Of a stretch of 64,000 nucleotides of DNA, positions 12,269 to 23,792 are shown in pieces. Location of the stretch: positions 186,001 to 250,000 of the forward strand of contig JAOWBW010001128.1 of NCBI GenBank assembly GCA_026119855.1, given 5' to 3'. The position numbers were made by a program, and so were the translations under genes. The DNA comes from Campanula takesimana. Its lineage: Eukaryota; Streptophyta; Magnoliopsida; Asterales; Campanulaceae. The first letter of the stretch is position 1. Each line of letters begins with the position of its first letter. Under the pieces are notes generated by a model. That model made no database searches. It worked only from the letters and a program-made list of their open reading frames with translations, and was not told the DNA's origin.

Positions 12269-12470
12269 TACTCCCTCCTGTCCCATCGAAACGTTTTGCC
12301 ATTTGTGTCCCATGCGAAATAAATAAACATCCCACATTCCAAAATTGAAAGTTTTTACTATTTTTTTTTTTTATTAACGTGACTTACTTGTCAAACTCAC
12401 TACAACTTTTCATTTATTATTCTCTTTACTCACAACACTCGGATTTCAAACCACTTTTTTCATGGGAGTA
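12269..12470. mobile_element. Stowaway-like MITE (degenerate right end)
   Basis: Left end TACTCCCTCCTGTCCCAT; right end CATGGGAGTA. The remainder up to the L7/L12 gene (12471-12963) shows no further structure apart from a 16-A run near 12742. Confidence 0.6.
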
Positions 12471-12963
12471 TGTTTTTGTTTGTTTGTTTTCGAATCAACT
12501 ACCATGTTTTGATTAAGTTGTCGAGATATAAGGAAGTAGGCTAGTACTCGAGAATTGCATTCTTCGTATGCATATACAATATGCAATCATGTCTTTGGAT
12601 TTGTATCTTCAATATCATTAATTCATTGAAGCTTTTCATATATCCAAGCATTTTCTACGATTGTTCCCCAAAACTCTAAACAGAAATATAGTACTAGTAC
12701 ATTTGATAGCCATAGCCATAAAAGTTACTAACTTATTGACCAAAAAAAAAAAAAAAAAGGGGCACACAACCCCTGCCATAGTTTCTAAAATTCTCTAAAT
12801 CAGATACAGCACTGCATTAGCTTTTCCGAGTTTCATCGAGGGGCAAAAAAGTGAAGGACCTACTCACCGATAACTTCATTAGAAATGTGCATTATGCAAA
12901 CAAGATTTAACCTCAAAAATCCGTTAAAACAAGAGAATAAGAATGTGTATTACTTACTACTCT

Positions 12964-13545
12964 TCACTCCATGACAGCAACACCCCCAACAGCCTTAATC
13001 TTCTCTATTATGCCATTTGCCTCCTCCTTTGTAACTCCTTGTTTAAGTACAGTTGGTACCTTCTCAACTAGATCTTTCGCTTCCTTCAACCCAAGACCAG
13101 TAAAAGCACGTACTTCTTTAATCACCTTGATCTTAGAAGCTGCATCATATTTTTCCAACTTCACATCGAACGCTGTTTTCTCCTTCTTCTCCTCTACTTT
13201 TGCTGCTCCACCTCCTGTTCCCCCCTGGGCACCCGGGCCTATGCCTTCCACTGAGATCGACTGCATCTTGGGGTGACCCAGTCTCTCTCTGAGAGTAGGC
13301 CCAATTTGTCTGCGCTCTTCAGGAGGCAAGGCCAAAATTTGTTCAGCGAGGTGAATGAGTTTATCAGAAGGTGGGGGTCTTGGACCGTATGGATCATAAA
13401 ACGGGGGTAATTTGTACTTTTTAGGTTTGGATTTAGGATGTGGGGGAATAAAATCTGGTTGGAAAGAACGGGATTGTAATAGCCCTGTCACTTCAAGACA
13501 TGTGATGCGGACATTAACGGATCTAAACAGTGCAAATGACTTCAT
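12964..13545 (-). CDS. Mitochondrial ribosomal protein L7/L12 (bL12m)
   Basis: Intact 193-residue reading frame for a plant mitochondrial bL12 stalk protein, which recruits translation factors to the large ribosomal subunit. Residues 1-28 are basic and Ser/Leu-rich with no acidic run before E18, fitting a mitochondrial presequence. Residues 37-60 are Pro/Lys-rich (PHPKSKPKKYKLPPFYDPYG), a feature of plant mitochondrial forms. Residues 61-92 form the N-terminal dimerisation helix region, 101-122 a Gly/Lys hinge, and 123-193 the conserved C-terminal domain (FDVKLEKYDAASKIKVIKEVR, GLGLKEAKDLVEKVP, VTKEEA). The frame stays open upstream to 13710, but the Met at 13545 begins the presequence-like segment and an intron acceptor (TTTTATTTTACAG) lies at about 13681, so the upstream part is taken as 5' UTR. 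Single coding exon. Confidence 0.92.
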   Translation of the reverse strand: MKSFALFRSVNVRITCLEVTGLLQSRSFQPDFIPPHPKSKPKKYKLPPFYDPYGPRPPPSDKLIHLAEQILALPPEERRQIGPTLRERLGHPKMQSISVEGIGPGAQGGTGGGAAKVEEKKEKTAFDVKLEKYDAASKIKVIKEVRAFTGLGLKEAKDLVEKVPTVLKQGVTKEEANGIIEKIKAVGGVAVME

Positions 13546-13807
13546 GGTTGTGTGATTGGTGGAAATAATGATGACGGACGAGGACGCCTGGACAGATGAA
13601 CTTATAGAACCTGGAAACGGTATAGATGGAGTAAGCTCCTCCCTTTTCAACTTCTGGGAGCGGTTCCAGATGCACTTACCTGTAAAATAAAATAATACGC
13701 ACATCATCAAATATCAAAACTCTAAACTCTAATTGAATAGCTATTTATTGGAATGATATAAAAAAGTACTATCCAATGATCAGGTAATCAGCAATTTACC
13801 AAAATAC

Positions 13808-14075
13808 TACTCCCTCTGTCTCTAAATGATTGAATGTCCAAATTTCATTTTAAGGGACATTTGAAAATTTCTACATTTCATACAATTTAGTGGCAAAGAT
13901 TCATATATAATTATGTAATCCTCATTCCAAACATTTAGTTTTGCAAGTATAAAGAGATTTAGTGAAAAAAAATGATAAAAAAACAATTAGGAACAAAGTT
14001 ATTTTCTAAAATGACATTCATTTTGGGACAATAATTTCTGAAAAAATTGACATTCATTTAGGGACAGAGGAAGTA
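13808..14075. mobile_element. Stowaway-like MITE
   Basis: Ends TACTCCCTCTGTCTCTAAATG and CATTTAGGGACAGAGGAAGTA, TA borders. It lies in the presumed 5'-UTR intron of the L7/L12 gene. Confidence 0.8.
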
Positions 14076-16587
14076 GAAAGTAAGGCCTCTCTAAACAAAG
14101 GGTGGTTTGCTTTTCATACACTAACTGAAAATAATAATTACCAAACGCTCCCTTAACTTTGAAACTTTCACAATGCAGCTAGTAGGAAGAAGTTGTACCA
14201 TCGTCTAATATTATTAAGCAAAGAAAAGGTGTCTTTTTTGTACTACAATCGGTGCATTTTACATACCCAGTATTTCCCGAGGGGGAAAAGCCCTGGAAAG
14301 TTTTTGATCAGAAGGATTTCAAATAATATCAGACATGAACATAGGCTTGTTCTCTCAATGAATTACTTTTCTTTCCTCACCAGCCACCACAAATCCACAA
14401 CAGCCACTTCAATAATGTGGTTTAAACATTCAAGCACAAAATGCATATGTACAGTTATTTGAATGGTCGACAGTGAAACAAAAACTAAGGTAGGCAGAAT
14501 ACTAGTCTCAAATCACTTGAAAGAAATGACAGTACATATCAAAAGCTTATATTCAATCCAATAGAGAGACCAGCAGATTTGGAGTCAACAGACAGAGTCC
14601 CTTATAAGGCGGGCCACTACTCAACTGAATATGGAACCTACGTGCTCGTGATATACAGAACAATTATGATACTACCTCATGTTATTTGAACTAATATGAG
14701 ATGAACTTTGTACTATAATCACATCAAAATTGATAAACAAGCTGAAGTAATAGTTGAAAAATTCGAGAGACTATTTCAGCCATAATGCCGTTGACGCAAT
14801 TCACTGACAGACAATTGAAGCTTCTAAGGAGTGTTGATAATCCAATCGACTTTCACATAAAGATACTGCGTATCTAACTAAAAGTTGTTTAGTACAGGAT
14901 AACCATAAAAAGAAAAGGTAAGAAAACCAGAACAACATTTACAATCACTCCAAGACATTAGAGATGAACCCAAAAAAGGCATTGTGCCAAAGTGAGATCC
15001 AATTCTTCGCAACTCCAAATGAACAAAAGTAAACAGCTGAACATACAAGAACATATGGATTTGTACTGGACTGTATTGAATACAAATGAATACGTAACAA
15101 CAAGAGACTACAAAAAATCCAACTAAACAATACTACAAGACATGCCTATAGTTCTCCACATAAGTAACACAAACGTCCATCAATCTTAACACACTAACAA
15201 CCAAAATGTAAAAAGAATAGCCAACAATAAGAACTTACGTGAGAAAAAAAAAAAAAAAAGCATCTACTCCCGACCACAAAAGGAGATAGTAATATTTGAC
15301 CAAACTCAGTGCAAAGGTACACACTAAGCTCCAGTTATCCAGCCAAAAAATGACAACACTCCCAGTATACAGGATCCTGCATACAGATTATCTCTAAACT
15401 GCCCTATCGTTTAGCACATATGCCATTGTTTACTCCCTAGTCTATGCTTATAAACCCCCGGTGAGCAAACAAAATTATGCATTTGATTAAGTAGATTATG
15501 ATTAACTCCCTCTGTCCCGGAAAGTTTGTCATGCTTTGACTTTTTATGGTCAATATAAATGAACTTTGACCAAGTATTGGTGTCAATCTAATGATCACAA
15601 TGAAATTTTAAAAATTGTATTGACAAATCACTTAATTGATTTTTAGAATTTCACTAAATGATTAGATAGACATCAATGTTTGGTCAAAGTTCATTTATGT
15701 TGACTATAAAAAGACAAAATGGGACAAACTTTCCTGGACATAGGGAGTATAAATTCACAATTTAGGTCAACTGGAGACACAAGAGGATACAAATGTTAGG
15801 TGTAGGTGACCAATGTAGTTAAAATGGAAGAAGGACGGAGTGGCAACAACAGAGACAGACAATAGAAAAGTTATCACAAGACGAGTAATGCAGCAGTAGA
15901 ATCTATCATTACCGTGCAGGGGAAACCCTACCACATCACTATGAGCTGATGGCACCCATCAGAAGTTCAATCAAACAAACTTACTTTTCCATCCAGCAGT
16001 GCAACTAACCCATCACACCAAGATCATAAATGCAGTATCTAGCCACCCGTAGGCGGAGCCAAGTTGATGTAAATTGGGGCAATTGCCACCATTTATTTAA
16101 AAAAAAAAAAATCCTTTTGACTGGTGCAAATATTTAAGAATCTAGTAAAAATAATTTTGATCCCCCTTTCTGATGAAGATTGTATCGATATGGCTGAGTC
16201 GTTCTTGAGCAAGCACGAACTGTCGAATGGGAGCCGGAACAAATGCAGTAGTACCAATGATGGGAGTATAAATTTAAGCTATAAAATGTTAATTAAAAAG
16301 AGATTTTACGGGATCAGGGCGTACCTTTATCTGAGAAGAAAATAAGCTATCAAACTCTGGAGCTTCCTAAGAAAATGAAGAGATGATTGTCAAATTAGAC
16401 AACAAGAACAGGCATTAAAAACTGTGAAGATGGAAATTGAATCAAACCCACGCCAAAATGTATACGGGAGGACTAACCGATCATGGCACTGGTAGATCAC
16501 AACTGAAAATGACAAATTTGATTGTGAAAGATATGAAGATGAGTTTGAAGTGATGGGTTCGAGTGACGATGAACTTTAGGAGTAGGA
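14076..16587 (-). other. Probable 5'-UTR intron or upstream region of L7/L12
   Basis: No coding exon recognised in 2.5 kb. It holds the MITE at 15503-15749, a 17-A run near 15245, and near 16046 a fragment reading GTAGGCGGAGCCAAG that resembles one end of a hAT-type MITE. If the 5' exon starts near 16590, this stretch is one long leader intron; that is inference. Confidence 0.35.
15503..15749. mobile_element. Stowaway-like MITE
   Basis: Left end CTCCCTCTGTCCCGGAAAGTTTGTC and right end GACAAACTTTCCTGGACATAGGGAGTA. A diverged relative lies near 32107-32360. Confidence 0.78.
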
Positions 16588-16596
16588 CTAGGGTTT
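16588..16596 (-). promoter_or_regulatory. Telo-box candidate (AAACCCTAG)
   Basis: AAACCCTAG on the minus strand. Telo-boxes are common in promoters and 5' UTRs of plant ribosomal protein genes, so this may mark the start region of the L7/L12 transcript about 3 kb upstream of its ATG. No transcript evidence; a chance match is possible. Confidence 0.3.
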
Positions 16597-16599
16597 TGA

Positions 16600-17728
16600 T
16601 GGACCGGTGCTGTCCGTTTTCCCAAATCGCCGCGGTTTTGTGAAACAGTGTAATTGCTGGTGCGTTTAAGTCGATGCGGAGTTTCTAAACGGCGCGTTTG
16701 GATTACAAATTGTACGGTATCAAGTGCGTTACAAAGTTAGCTTCAGAAACGGAGATTAATTTTGGACCGCTACAATTTAAAGCTTTACCAGAAACGGAGA
16801 GTTTAGAATGGAGGCTAATCAAAATTTGACCAAAATAACCTTTTCGGTTTTCTCAACTTCTGTGGGTCAATCCTTCAAAAAAAAACTTCTGTGGGTCATC
16901 AGCAAGACAGCAACCCTCTTCCTTAAAAAGAAAAATACAAAAATCAGCAACCCTCTCAAATTTCAGAGCAAACAGAGAGGAAAGAGAAAATCAACCAAAA
17001 AAAGGAACCTACATTTGCAAAAATCAGAGATCAGATCAAAAATCAAATTCACGCACACACGCGTACACAAATCCATAAAATCTCAGTTCTCAGAGATCAG
17101 TTCAAAAGCCTAGAACATGCACAAATAATTAAGCACGAATGCAATACAACCATAATTCCGAACGTTCAAAATTGAAGAAAATGACCTATGAAATCAAACA
17201 CACACAAACTAACACGCACCATGAAATCAAAAATGTGTTTAGAGATCTGGAGAATAATTATTTTTGAACGCACACAGGCACACAATCCAACGCGCAAAAA
17301 CATATATACACACTCATTGTCAAAATCAGAAGTGGGGATGGATAAGAAGGCGAACTGTTGAGTTTGAAAAGAGAAAGAGAAGGATTTCGCGGTGGAGATT
17401 ACAGTTCTGGCGGCAAAAATCTGGAGACTTAGGGCTTTTCTTCACTGAGATAGTAGGGGGAGGGGGACAGACAAGATATTTCGACGGCGGAGAAGGGTTG
17501 AGAGGGCGGCGATGAGATGGATTGGTGCGACGAATGTGGTGTTGGGATTGAATTGTTGTGTTCGATGGCTAGTAGCGGGTTTGGTGTTGATTTTCGAGCA
17601 GATGGGTGGGGGAGGAGGCGTGGGTGCAGGGTAGGCGGGGAAAGGAGGCGTAGGGATTTTCTTCAGAGAGATAGTAGAGGGAGGGGGAAATTTTAGATTA
17701 AATTTAGGTTTTTGTTTTGACAAAAACT
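16600..17728. other. Gene-free stretch, low-complexity
   Basis: Purine-rich in 16.8-17.5 kb, and purine- and G-rich up to 17.69 kb. Open frames here read as Pro-, Lys- or Arg-rich low complexity with no recognisable domain. It contains GGCGCGTTTGGATTACA near 16691, a sequence style seen at transposon ends, but I could not find its inverted partner. Confidence 0.4.
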
Positions 17729-18517
17729 TGTGTGAGAACACTCCAACCCGTCTCATGGGTGAGACGGGTCATTTTTTTGACCCATTACCCGACCCACAAC
17801 CCTACTCCAGGACCCATGGGGGGACCCTGCCACGTGGCAGCCCCTCATTGGCCCCAAAAAAAAAAAAATTTTTTTTTGCTTTTTTTTTTGCTTTTTTATA
17901 AATTTTTAAATTTTTATTTTTGGCTTTTTTTCGGTTTGTGAAAAGTAATAGTTACCATCTCTTAAAGTAATAGTGTTATTCCTATGTTTTCTTCGTTTGC
18001 CAAAAGTAATACTTATTATAACTAAAATGTAACAAACGTGTTATTTATATGTAATAGTATTTGTAAATAATTGTAATACATATGTATAGATATCTATTTG
18101 TTTTCAAACAATAAGTTACAATGGGGTCAAATTTATCATGATACATGTAAAAGTATTACATTATCTATAGAAATCTGTTACAATTTCGTCAATCAAAGTG
18201 TTACATTTACTTGTATAAACTTACTATTACATTCATATACATAAGTTATTACTTTTCAAATGGGTAAAAACGAGCTTTTGTTTTTTTAAAACAAGTATTA
18301 CGTTTACTTATGAACAATGTTACTTTAAGAGATGGTAACTACTATTATTTTTTGCTAAACCACTGAAAAGCCGGAAAAAAAAAATATAAAAACTCAAAAA
18401 AAAATCAAAATTTTTTTTTTTTTCCGGCCAATGGTGGGTTGCCACGTGGCGGGTTCGGCCCATGGGTCATGGGGCGCCCCGTCTCATGCATGAGACGGAT
18501 CCCCTTGTTCTCATGGG
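17729..18517. mobile_element. Foldback-type MITE with long inverted arms and G-box palindromes
   Basis: Left arm TGAGAACA...CCCGTCTCATGGGTGAGACGGG...CCACGTGGC...CATTGGCC; right arm GGCCAATG...GCCACGTGGC...GTCTCATGCATGAGAC...TGTTCTCA. The arms span about 120 and 95 bp. GTCTCATGCATGAGAC (18481-18496) is a perfect 16-bp palindrome, and CACGTG occurs in both arms (17831, 18443). The interior is AT-rich with repeated short AAGTAATA/TGTTACA motifs. Target duplication not identified. Confidence 0.7.
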
Positions 18518-19005
18518 AGACCACCTCTTTTGTTTTTTATATTTAAGGATAATATGTCAAATTAAGTCAGTTTTTTGGATGAGCAAGAAAACTAGTGTGA
18601 ATAAGATTAATGCCAAATTATGTCAGTTTTTTAACACTCGTTGAGATCTAGTGGCGTAGTGGGAAGATTGTTGCGTTTTTCATCCATTTTTGTTAGGTTT
18701 TTTACGGGCTAACCATAACTACACTTGATTGCAACAAGAAGACATATTAAGCAACCAAATTGTAACGAACGCAAATTGGATGACCAATTGAAAATGACGA
18801 CAAAGTAACTAAAATGCAATTTGCCCCATAAAATACAATACTCCAGAGTTTGTAGTCTGATCGAGATTAAAGTATTTTCGTAAGATGAATGGAGGGCAAG
18901 TGATGTCTTATATTAGTACAATAGACATACTTCATAATTTATTTATTAAATAATAACAGAAATACATGACGTGGAATTATATACTAACCAGTTTGAGCTA
19001 GCTAG

Positions 19006-22000
19006 CTAGTAATTACCCAATACAAAAGATATAATGAGTTTATTTAGTACATGAGGACATTCAATATTTGTGGCATGTCCTATGTCCTTGAGTATTTCTA
19101 ACTTCGCTTTTGGTCCCAGATGCCTGCACCCACCAATACTTTGTTAGTGTGTTATTATGTACTCCCTCTGTCCCTAAATTAGTGTCCATTTTCAAGAAAT
19201 CTTTGTCCCTAAACGAGTGTCTTTTTTTAACATAACTTTCTCCCTAAACGTTTTTTTTCGAAAAAAAATTCACCAGTTTCTTTATACGTGCAAAACTAAA
19301 GGTTTGGAGAGGAGATTACAAGATTATATATGAATCGTTGTTACCAAATTGTTCAAAAAGTTGAAATTTTCAGTGTCCCTTAAAATAAAATTTGGACACT
19401 CATTTAGGGACAGAGGGAGTAGTACATACTTACATTAGAAAAAAGTGTATTATCCCAATTTCAAAATAAATATTTATTTTTGCTTCTATCATAAACAAAA
19501 ATGAATACTCATATTCGAATGAACAAATTAATTAGAAGAAATTAACAGTCAAAGAAGCTAGTTACCTTTGCAATTGTTGTCCCATAGAGAGAGGAAATGC
19601 ATTGTCCTTGTCACCCCAGATAAGTAGTGTTTCCTTTCACCAAAATATGCACCAATCAATTAAATAACATAACTGATGATATATATTATACACTCCTTCC
19701 GTCTCAAACTAAACGTTCTATTTTTATTATGCTACACGTTTGATTTTTATTATGCAAGAGCAAATTTTAAATTTTGGATGTCCGGGACGGAGTTACTTGA
19801 GGTTCCTGTTTAATGTGGTGAGGAAGAGTAGAATTGAGGAGATGGAGAAAGTTTACCTGGGTAAGAACGGGAAGAGCAGGATCGACTTTCTTTTCCACCA
19901 AAGACTCTACCAGTTCTTGCTTCTGCTTTTTGTGTTTATTTGATATTGTCTAGAGAAGAGTAAATATTATAAATCCCATTAGTTAAAAAAAAAAAAAAAA
20001 AAATCTTCATTAAAAAAAGACTGTCTTATTTCTATGTGTTTGTCACGATTATGCAACAGGTGAAAGAGTATGTCACAAAACAATTTGTTTGTGGTCATGC
20101 ATTTGGAACCTACACAGTTGACATCTCACATTAAATTAAACCACCTACTGAAATACTCCCTCCGTCTCAAAATAGCCTTCCTATTTGTCATTTTTCACTG
20201 TCCCAAAAAGTTCTTCCAATTTCTGTAATTTAGGCTTAAAAGTGCATAAATAAAACATGGCTACCGAAGCAAGTGTTCATATCCTTAAAAAGTTTGAATA
20301 GTCAAATGTGAAAGATTATTTTGGGACGGAGGGAGTATTTCTCGGTGATTTCACAAAAAAATTCAGAGTATTTTTCAGTTATTTTATCATTCAATCATTA
20401 AAGTTATTCGAGACCATAAAAATTAAAATGTTGGAGCAGATATATTTTGAACATGTTATCTTTTGCTAATTTTATAGTAAAAATGCACAAATATTTTTGT
20501 TACGACACTTTCTAAAACTTTTAATTTTACCACTACTGATAAACTTATCCGCGAAATATTGATACTCTTTATGTGGCAGAAATCACGGACGAGAAAATTT
20601 TGGGGGAAACTAATAAGTTATAAAAAATCATGTTTTTATAGGGTTTAAGGTTTAGGTTTTAGGCCCTTTGGGGTTTAAGGCTTAGGATTTAAAAAGTTAA
20701 AAAATAAACATTTTACAACTTATGGAATGGAGGAACTAGTTTCCCCCAAAACCAACTCATCGTGAACTCCAAAAACACAAACCCCCGAGCATGTGTATTT
20801 TACTACTCCTTCTGTCCCTAAATGAGTGTCCATTTTCAAGAAATCTTTGTCCTTAAATGAGTGTCTTTTTTGAACATAACTTTCTCCCTAAACGTTTTTT
20901 TTCGAAAAAAAATTCACCGGTTTCTTTATACGTGCAAAACTAAAGGTTTGGAAGAGAGATTACAAGATTATATATGAATATTTGTTACCAAATTGTTTAA
21001 AAAGTTGAGATTTTCAGTGTCCCTTAAAATGAAATTTGGACACTCATTTAGGGAAAGAGTGAGTACTATGTACTGTATTATTTGTTTAATTATAAGAGTG
21101 TGAATCACAACGTTCACATGCTACTTAAACATCATAACCATTATTTAAAGATATGTGTATTATAGTACGTTAATAATTAGTTTTCAGAATAACTTTATGT
21201 AACTGACATATTTATGGAAAAATTGTCACAGATATCTTATCAATTTACCTTTTCAAACATTCCACTCTCCTAAAATTACACGCAAATATCTTAAGTTAGT
21301 ACAAACAGTATTTATAGTTTCAAATTAAGTAAAACACGTTTTCAAAAAGTTTAATAAGACAGACAAATACAACAATTTTTTGTACATATTAAGTACTGCT
21401 AGCTTGTTAATTACTCCCCCGTCCTAAAATACTTGTAGTTTAAATGGTTGAACTTTCTCCAAAAATTTGTTGTTTTGTTATTATCTAGCCATCTTTGGCA
21501 TCGTTTGTCAAATATACTTTTATTTATGATTGTAGTTGTCATTATAAAAGCATTTAATTATCTTGGTACTTGAAATGTTCCAAGGGTAATGTAGTCCATT
21601 TGAGATACATTGATTGTTTTTTTTAATTTGTGTGAAAATCCTAAAACTACAAGTATTTCTGGACGGAGGAAATAAAAAGTTTTTACACCTTAAATGGAAA
21701 ATTAATTATTTCTGTTAACTTAAAATCTAAAAACAATTTTGAAGTCCAAAATTAAACACTCACTCGTATGTAATCATGGAGGAAGATATCAGGAATCCAC
21801 TTTGCAGGATCATACTTGTAAAAGCTCACTCTCATCAACTGCCGGTAATCCTCCGGTACATTCGGTACCAACAAATCCACTAGGTTCCACCCGATTTCCT
21901 TAAGCTGCGCCGCTTTCTGCTCCGCCGTACACCCGATCCCCGTACTCGCAATCACAACTTTCTCCACCATCTCCCGGTACATCTCAGCCATACGATACCC

Positions 22001-22489
22001 TACAAACCCTCCGTAGCTGATGGAGAATACCGAACACCTCTCCACACCCAATTTTATCAGCCCCTCGCACACGCACTCCGCCTGGAATGCGGCGGACCGC
22101 TCTTTCCGCGTCGTGAACGAATCGCCGAAGAAAAGCAGATCAGGTATGAACAAATTGAAGGTCCGGGAGAGCGTGCCCACCTGACTGATAAATTGCCACC
22201 GGGAATTGCCGCCGTAGCCGTGGACGACAACGAGATTGGGCTTGTTGAAGTGCCTGTGATTTGTGACCCAGAAAAGCATCGTGGTTTGATCGTCGAGATC
22301 GACGGAAATCGGAGAGAGATTGCAGTAGCGGAAGTAGAGGGAGAGGATCGCCTCGGTGGCGGAGAGGGGGAGGCTTTTGATGGTCCGTAGTAGGGAGAGA
22401 ATATAGCGAGGTATGGCTAGTGCGAAAAAGAGGCAGTAGTAAAAGAGATGGAGATGGAGATGCCGATGGCGATGCCGTAGAGTCTCCAT
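19006..22489 (-). CDS. Alpha/beta hydrolase, four exons, membrane-anchored
   Basis: Exons 22489-21764, 19949-19857, 19633-19566 and 19123-19006, with GT..AG borders and matching phases, encode 334 residues ending in TAG. Residues 15-34 are a hydrophobic signal-anchor-like segment preceded by a His/Arg run (RHRHRHLHLH). The alpha/beta-hydrolase core shows the oxyanion HGYGG at 90-94, the nucleophile elbow S-I-S-Y-G with Ser158, the acid in WGDKD (Asp283) and the catalytic His in GHATN (His312). The family motif is usually G-x-S-x-G; here the first Gly is Ser156. It resembles plant MhpC/monoacylglycerol-lipase-like hydrolases of unknown substrate. Intron 1 (1.8 kb) and intron 3 contain MITEs. 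The frame is clean, so probably functional. Confidence 0.88.
19160..19421. mobile_element. Stowaway-like MITE (copy 1 of a pair)
   Basis: Ends TACTCCCTCTGTCCCTAAAT and CATTTAGGGACAGAGGGAGTA. Located in intron 3 of the hydrolase gene. Nearly identical in sequence, length (262 bp) and orientation to 20804-21065. Confidence 0.85.
20154..20337. mobile_element. Stowaway-like MITE
   Basis: Ends TACTCCCTCCGTCTCAAAATA and TATTTTGGGACGGAGGGAGTA in the reverse sense (right end at 20337). In intron 1 of the hydrolase gene. Confidence 0.82.
20804..21065. mobile_element. Stowaway-like MITE (copy 2 of a pair)
   Basis: 262 bp, same orientation as 19160-19421 and differing by few bases. In intron 1 of the hydrolase gene. 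Confidence 0.82.
21412..21674. mobile_element. Stowaway-like MITE
   Basis: Left end TACTCCCCCGTCCTAAAATAC, with TTGTAGTTT just inside; right end has AAACTACAAGTATTTC, then GGACGGAGGAAATA. In intron 1 of the hydrolase gene, about 90 bp from the exon 1 donor. Confidence 0.72.
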
Positions 22490-23051
22490 TGAAGAATAAG
22501 TGTAAAACAGCTCGACACACAGATTTCAACAACCGAATGCTATTTATCTACATTTTCGGATGCTCAATTTTTTAAGAACCGTTAGAAAGATATTGGCTTT
22601 CATAGTGATATACACCAGAGCCAATAACATTCATGAACTCTTTTAGGTGGGCCTGAAAGGGTCACTCTAAATTTTCAGTTATTCTATTCTAGACTTTTAA
22701 ATTTTTGAGAAAACTTATATTTATTCATTAAAAAAAATTATTTGTCCGCCTGACCCAAACTCATTGTAAAATAACCCTTTCATAATTATATACTTACGTT
22801 TTAGGAAAAATTGCAAAAAAAAAACACTCAACTATTCACTTTATGTGGATTTGATCACTCAACTCATTTTTCTGCTTTTAACACATCCAACTCGTATTTT
22901 TTTGCATCCATCATCACTTTCACTAATCCCATCAAGTTTTTCTCGTCAAATAGTAGTGTGCCGTGCGTATGACTGAATTTATAAGGGTATTTTCGGTATT
23001 CGTCCATAACCCATTGTCTTCACCTTCAAATTTTTTTGTGTTTACTAAAAT

Positions 23052-23792
23052 TAGACATGCCCGGGTCATTGAACCGCCGGTTTGCCGGTCCATGAACCGG
23101 CGGTTCGCCGGTTCGTAAAAATCATAAACCGCTATAAACCGTATATAGACGGTTCACGGTTCTGGTTCGTGAACCCGGCGGTTCACGGTTCATCCGGTTC
23201 GTTCATTTTTTTTTTTAATTCCCAGACTTGGACCGTTGGACTGGGGCGCTGGCGCTGGAGAAGCTGGCTGGTTCAATTTTTTTTTACATAGATGGGGACA
23301 ACCAACCTTACCCTTTTATAATTAAGGGAGGACATTTAATAGTGTAGAGAGTGTGTTTTTGAAAAAAAAAAAATGAAGTGGAGTCAGGAGTGGGCAGTCA
23401 GTCACTGGGCATTGGGCAATGGGCAAGGTCGCAGGCGCAAGGGTGATTGGCTGGCTGAACTTGAAGGCCCAACGGTAATAATACCATTGCCTTTTTAAAT
23501 TCAAGCCACAGAGATAGACAGAACTCCAGCCGGTTTATAGAAAAGAATAAAAAAAAAAAAAAAAAAGTAAATATCCAGATAACCCGCCGGTTCATGAACT
23601 GCCGGTTGACCTCCGGTTCATGAACCGCCGGTTTATCCGCCAGTTTTCAGAGGGTAACCCATAGTTAACCGTGAACTGGCGGTTCACAGTTAACATTTTG
23701 AATTCCGGTTCACGGTTCGCCGGTTTACCGGTTATTACCCGGTTTATAACCCACCGGTTCTCCGGGTTATTTGACCCGGATGGGCATGTCTA
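23052..23792. mobile_element. hAT element with dense CCGGTT/AACCGG subterminal repeats
   Basis: Inverted ends TAGACATGCCC and GGGCATGTCTA, flanked by a perfect 8-bp duplication ACTAAAAT (23044-23051 and 23793-23800). About 160 bp at the left end and 215 bp at the right end are packed with AACCGCCGGTT- and GGTTCACGGTTC-type repeats in both orientations. The centre has no transposase. Confidence 0.88.

Noticed and set aside
12971..13276. Plus-strand 101-codon frame opposite L7/L12
   Set aside because: Antisense shadow of the conserved ribosomal protein coding sequence.
13546..13710. N-terminal extension of L7/L12 from MMMCVLF
   Set aside because: It crosses a good intron acceptor at about 13681; the downstream Met at 13545 starts a plausible mitochondrial presequence.
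17442..17756. Pro-rich minus-strand frame of 104 codons
   Set aside because: Low complexity, extends into the foldback element end, no homology recognised.
18645..18672. TAGTGGCGTAGTGGGAAG as a tRNA or SINE A box
   Set aside because: No B box (GGTTCGANNCC) within the next 80 bases and no cloverleaf; probably chance.
22140..22532. Second minus-strand frame (130 codons) over the hydrolase first exon
   Set aside because: A shadow of exon 1 in another frame; the hydrolase frame has all catalytic motifs and correct splice sites.
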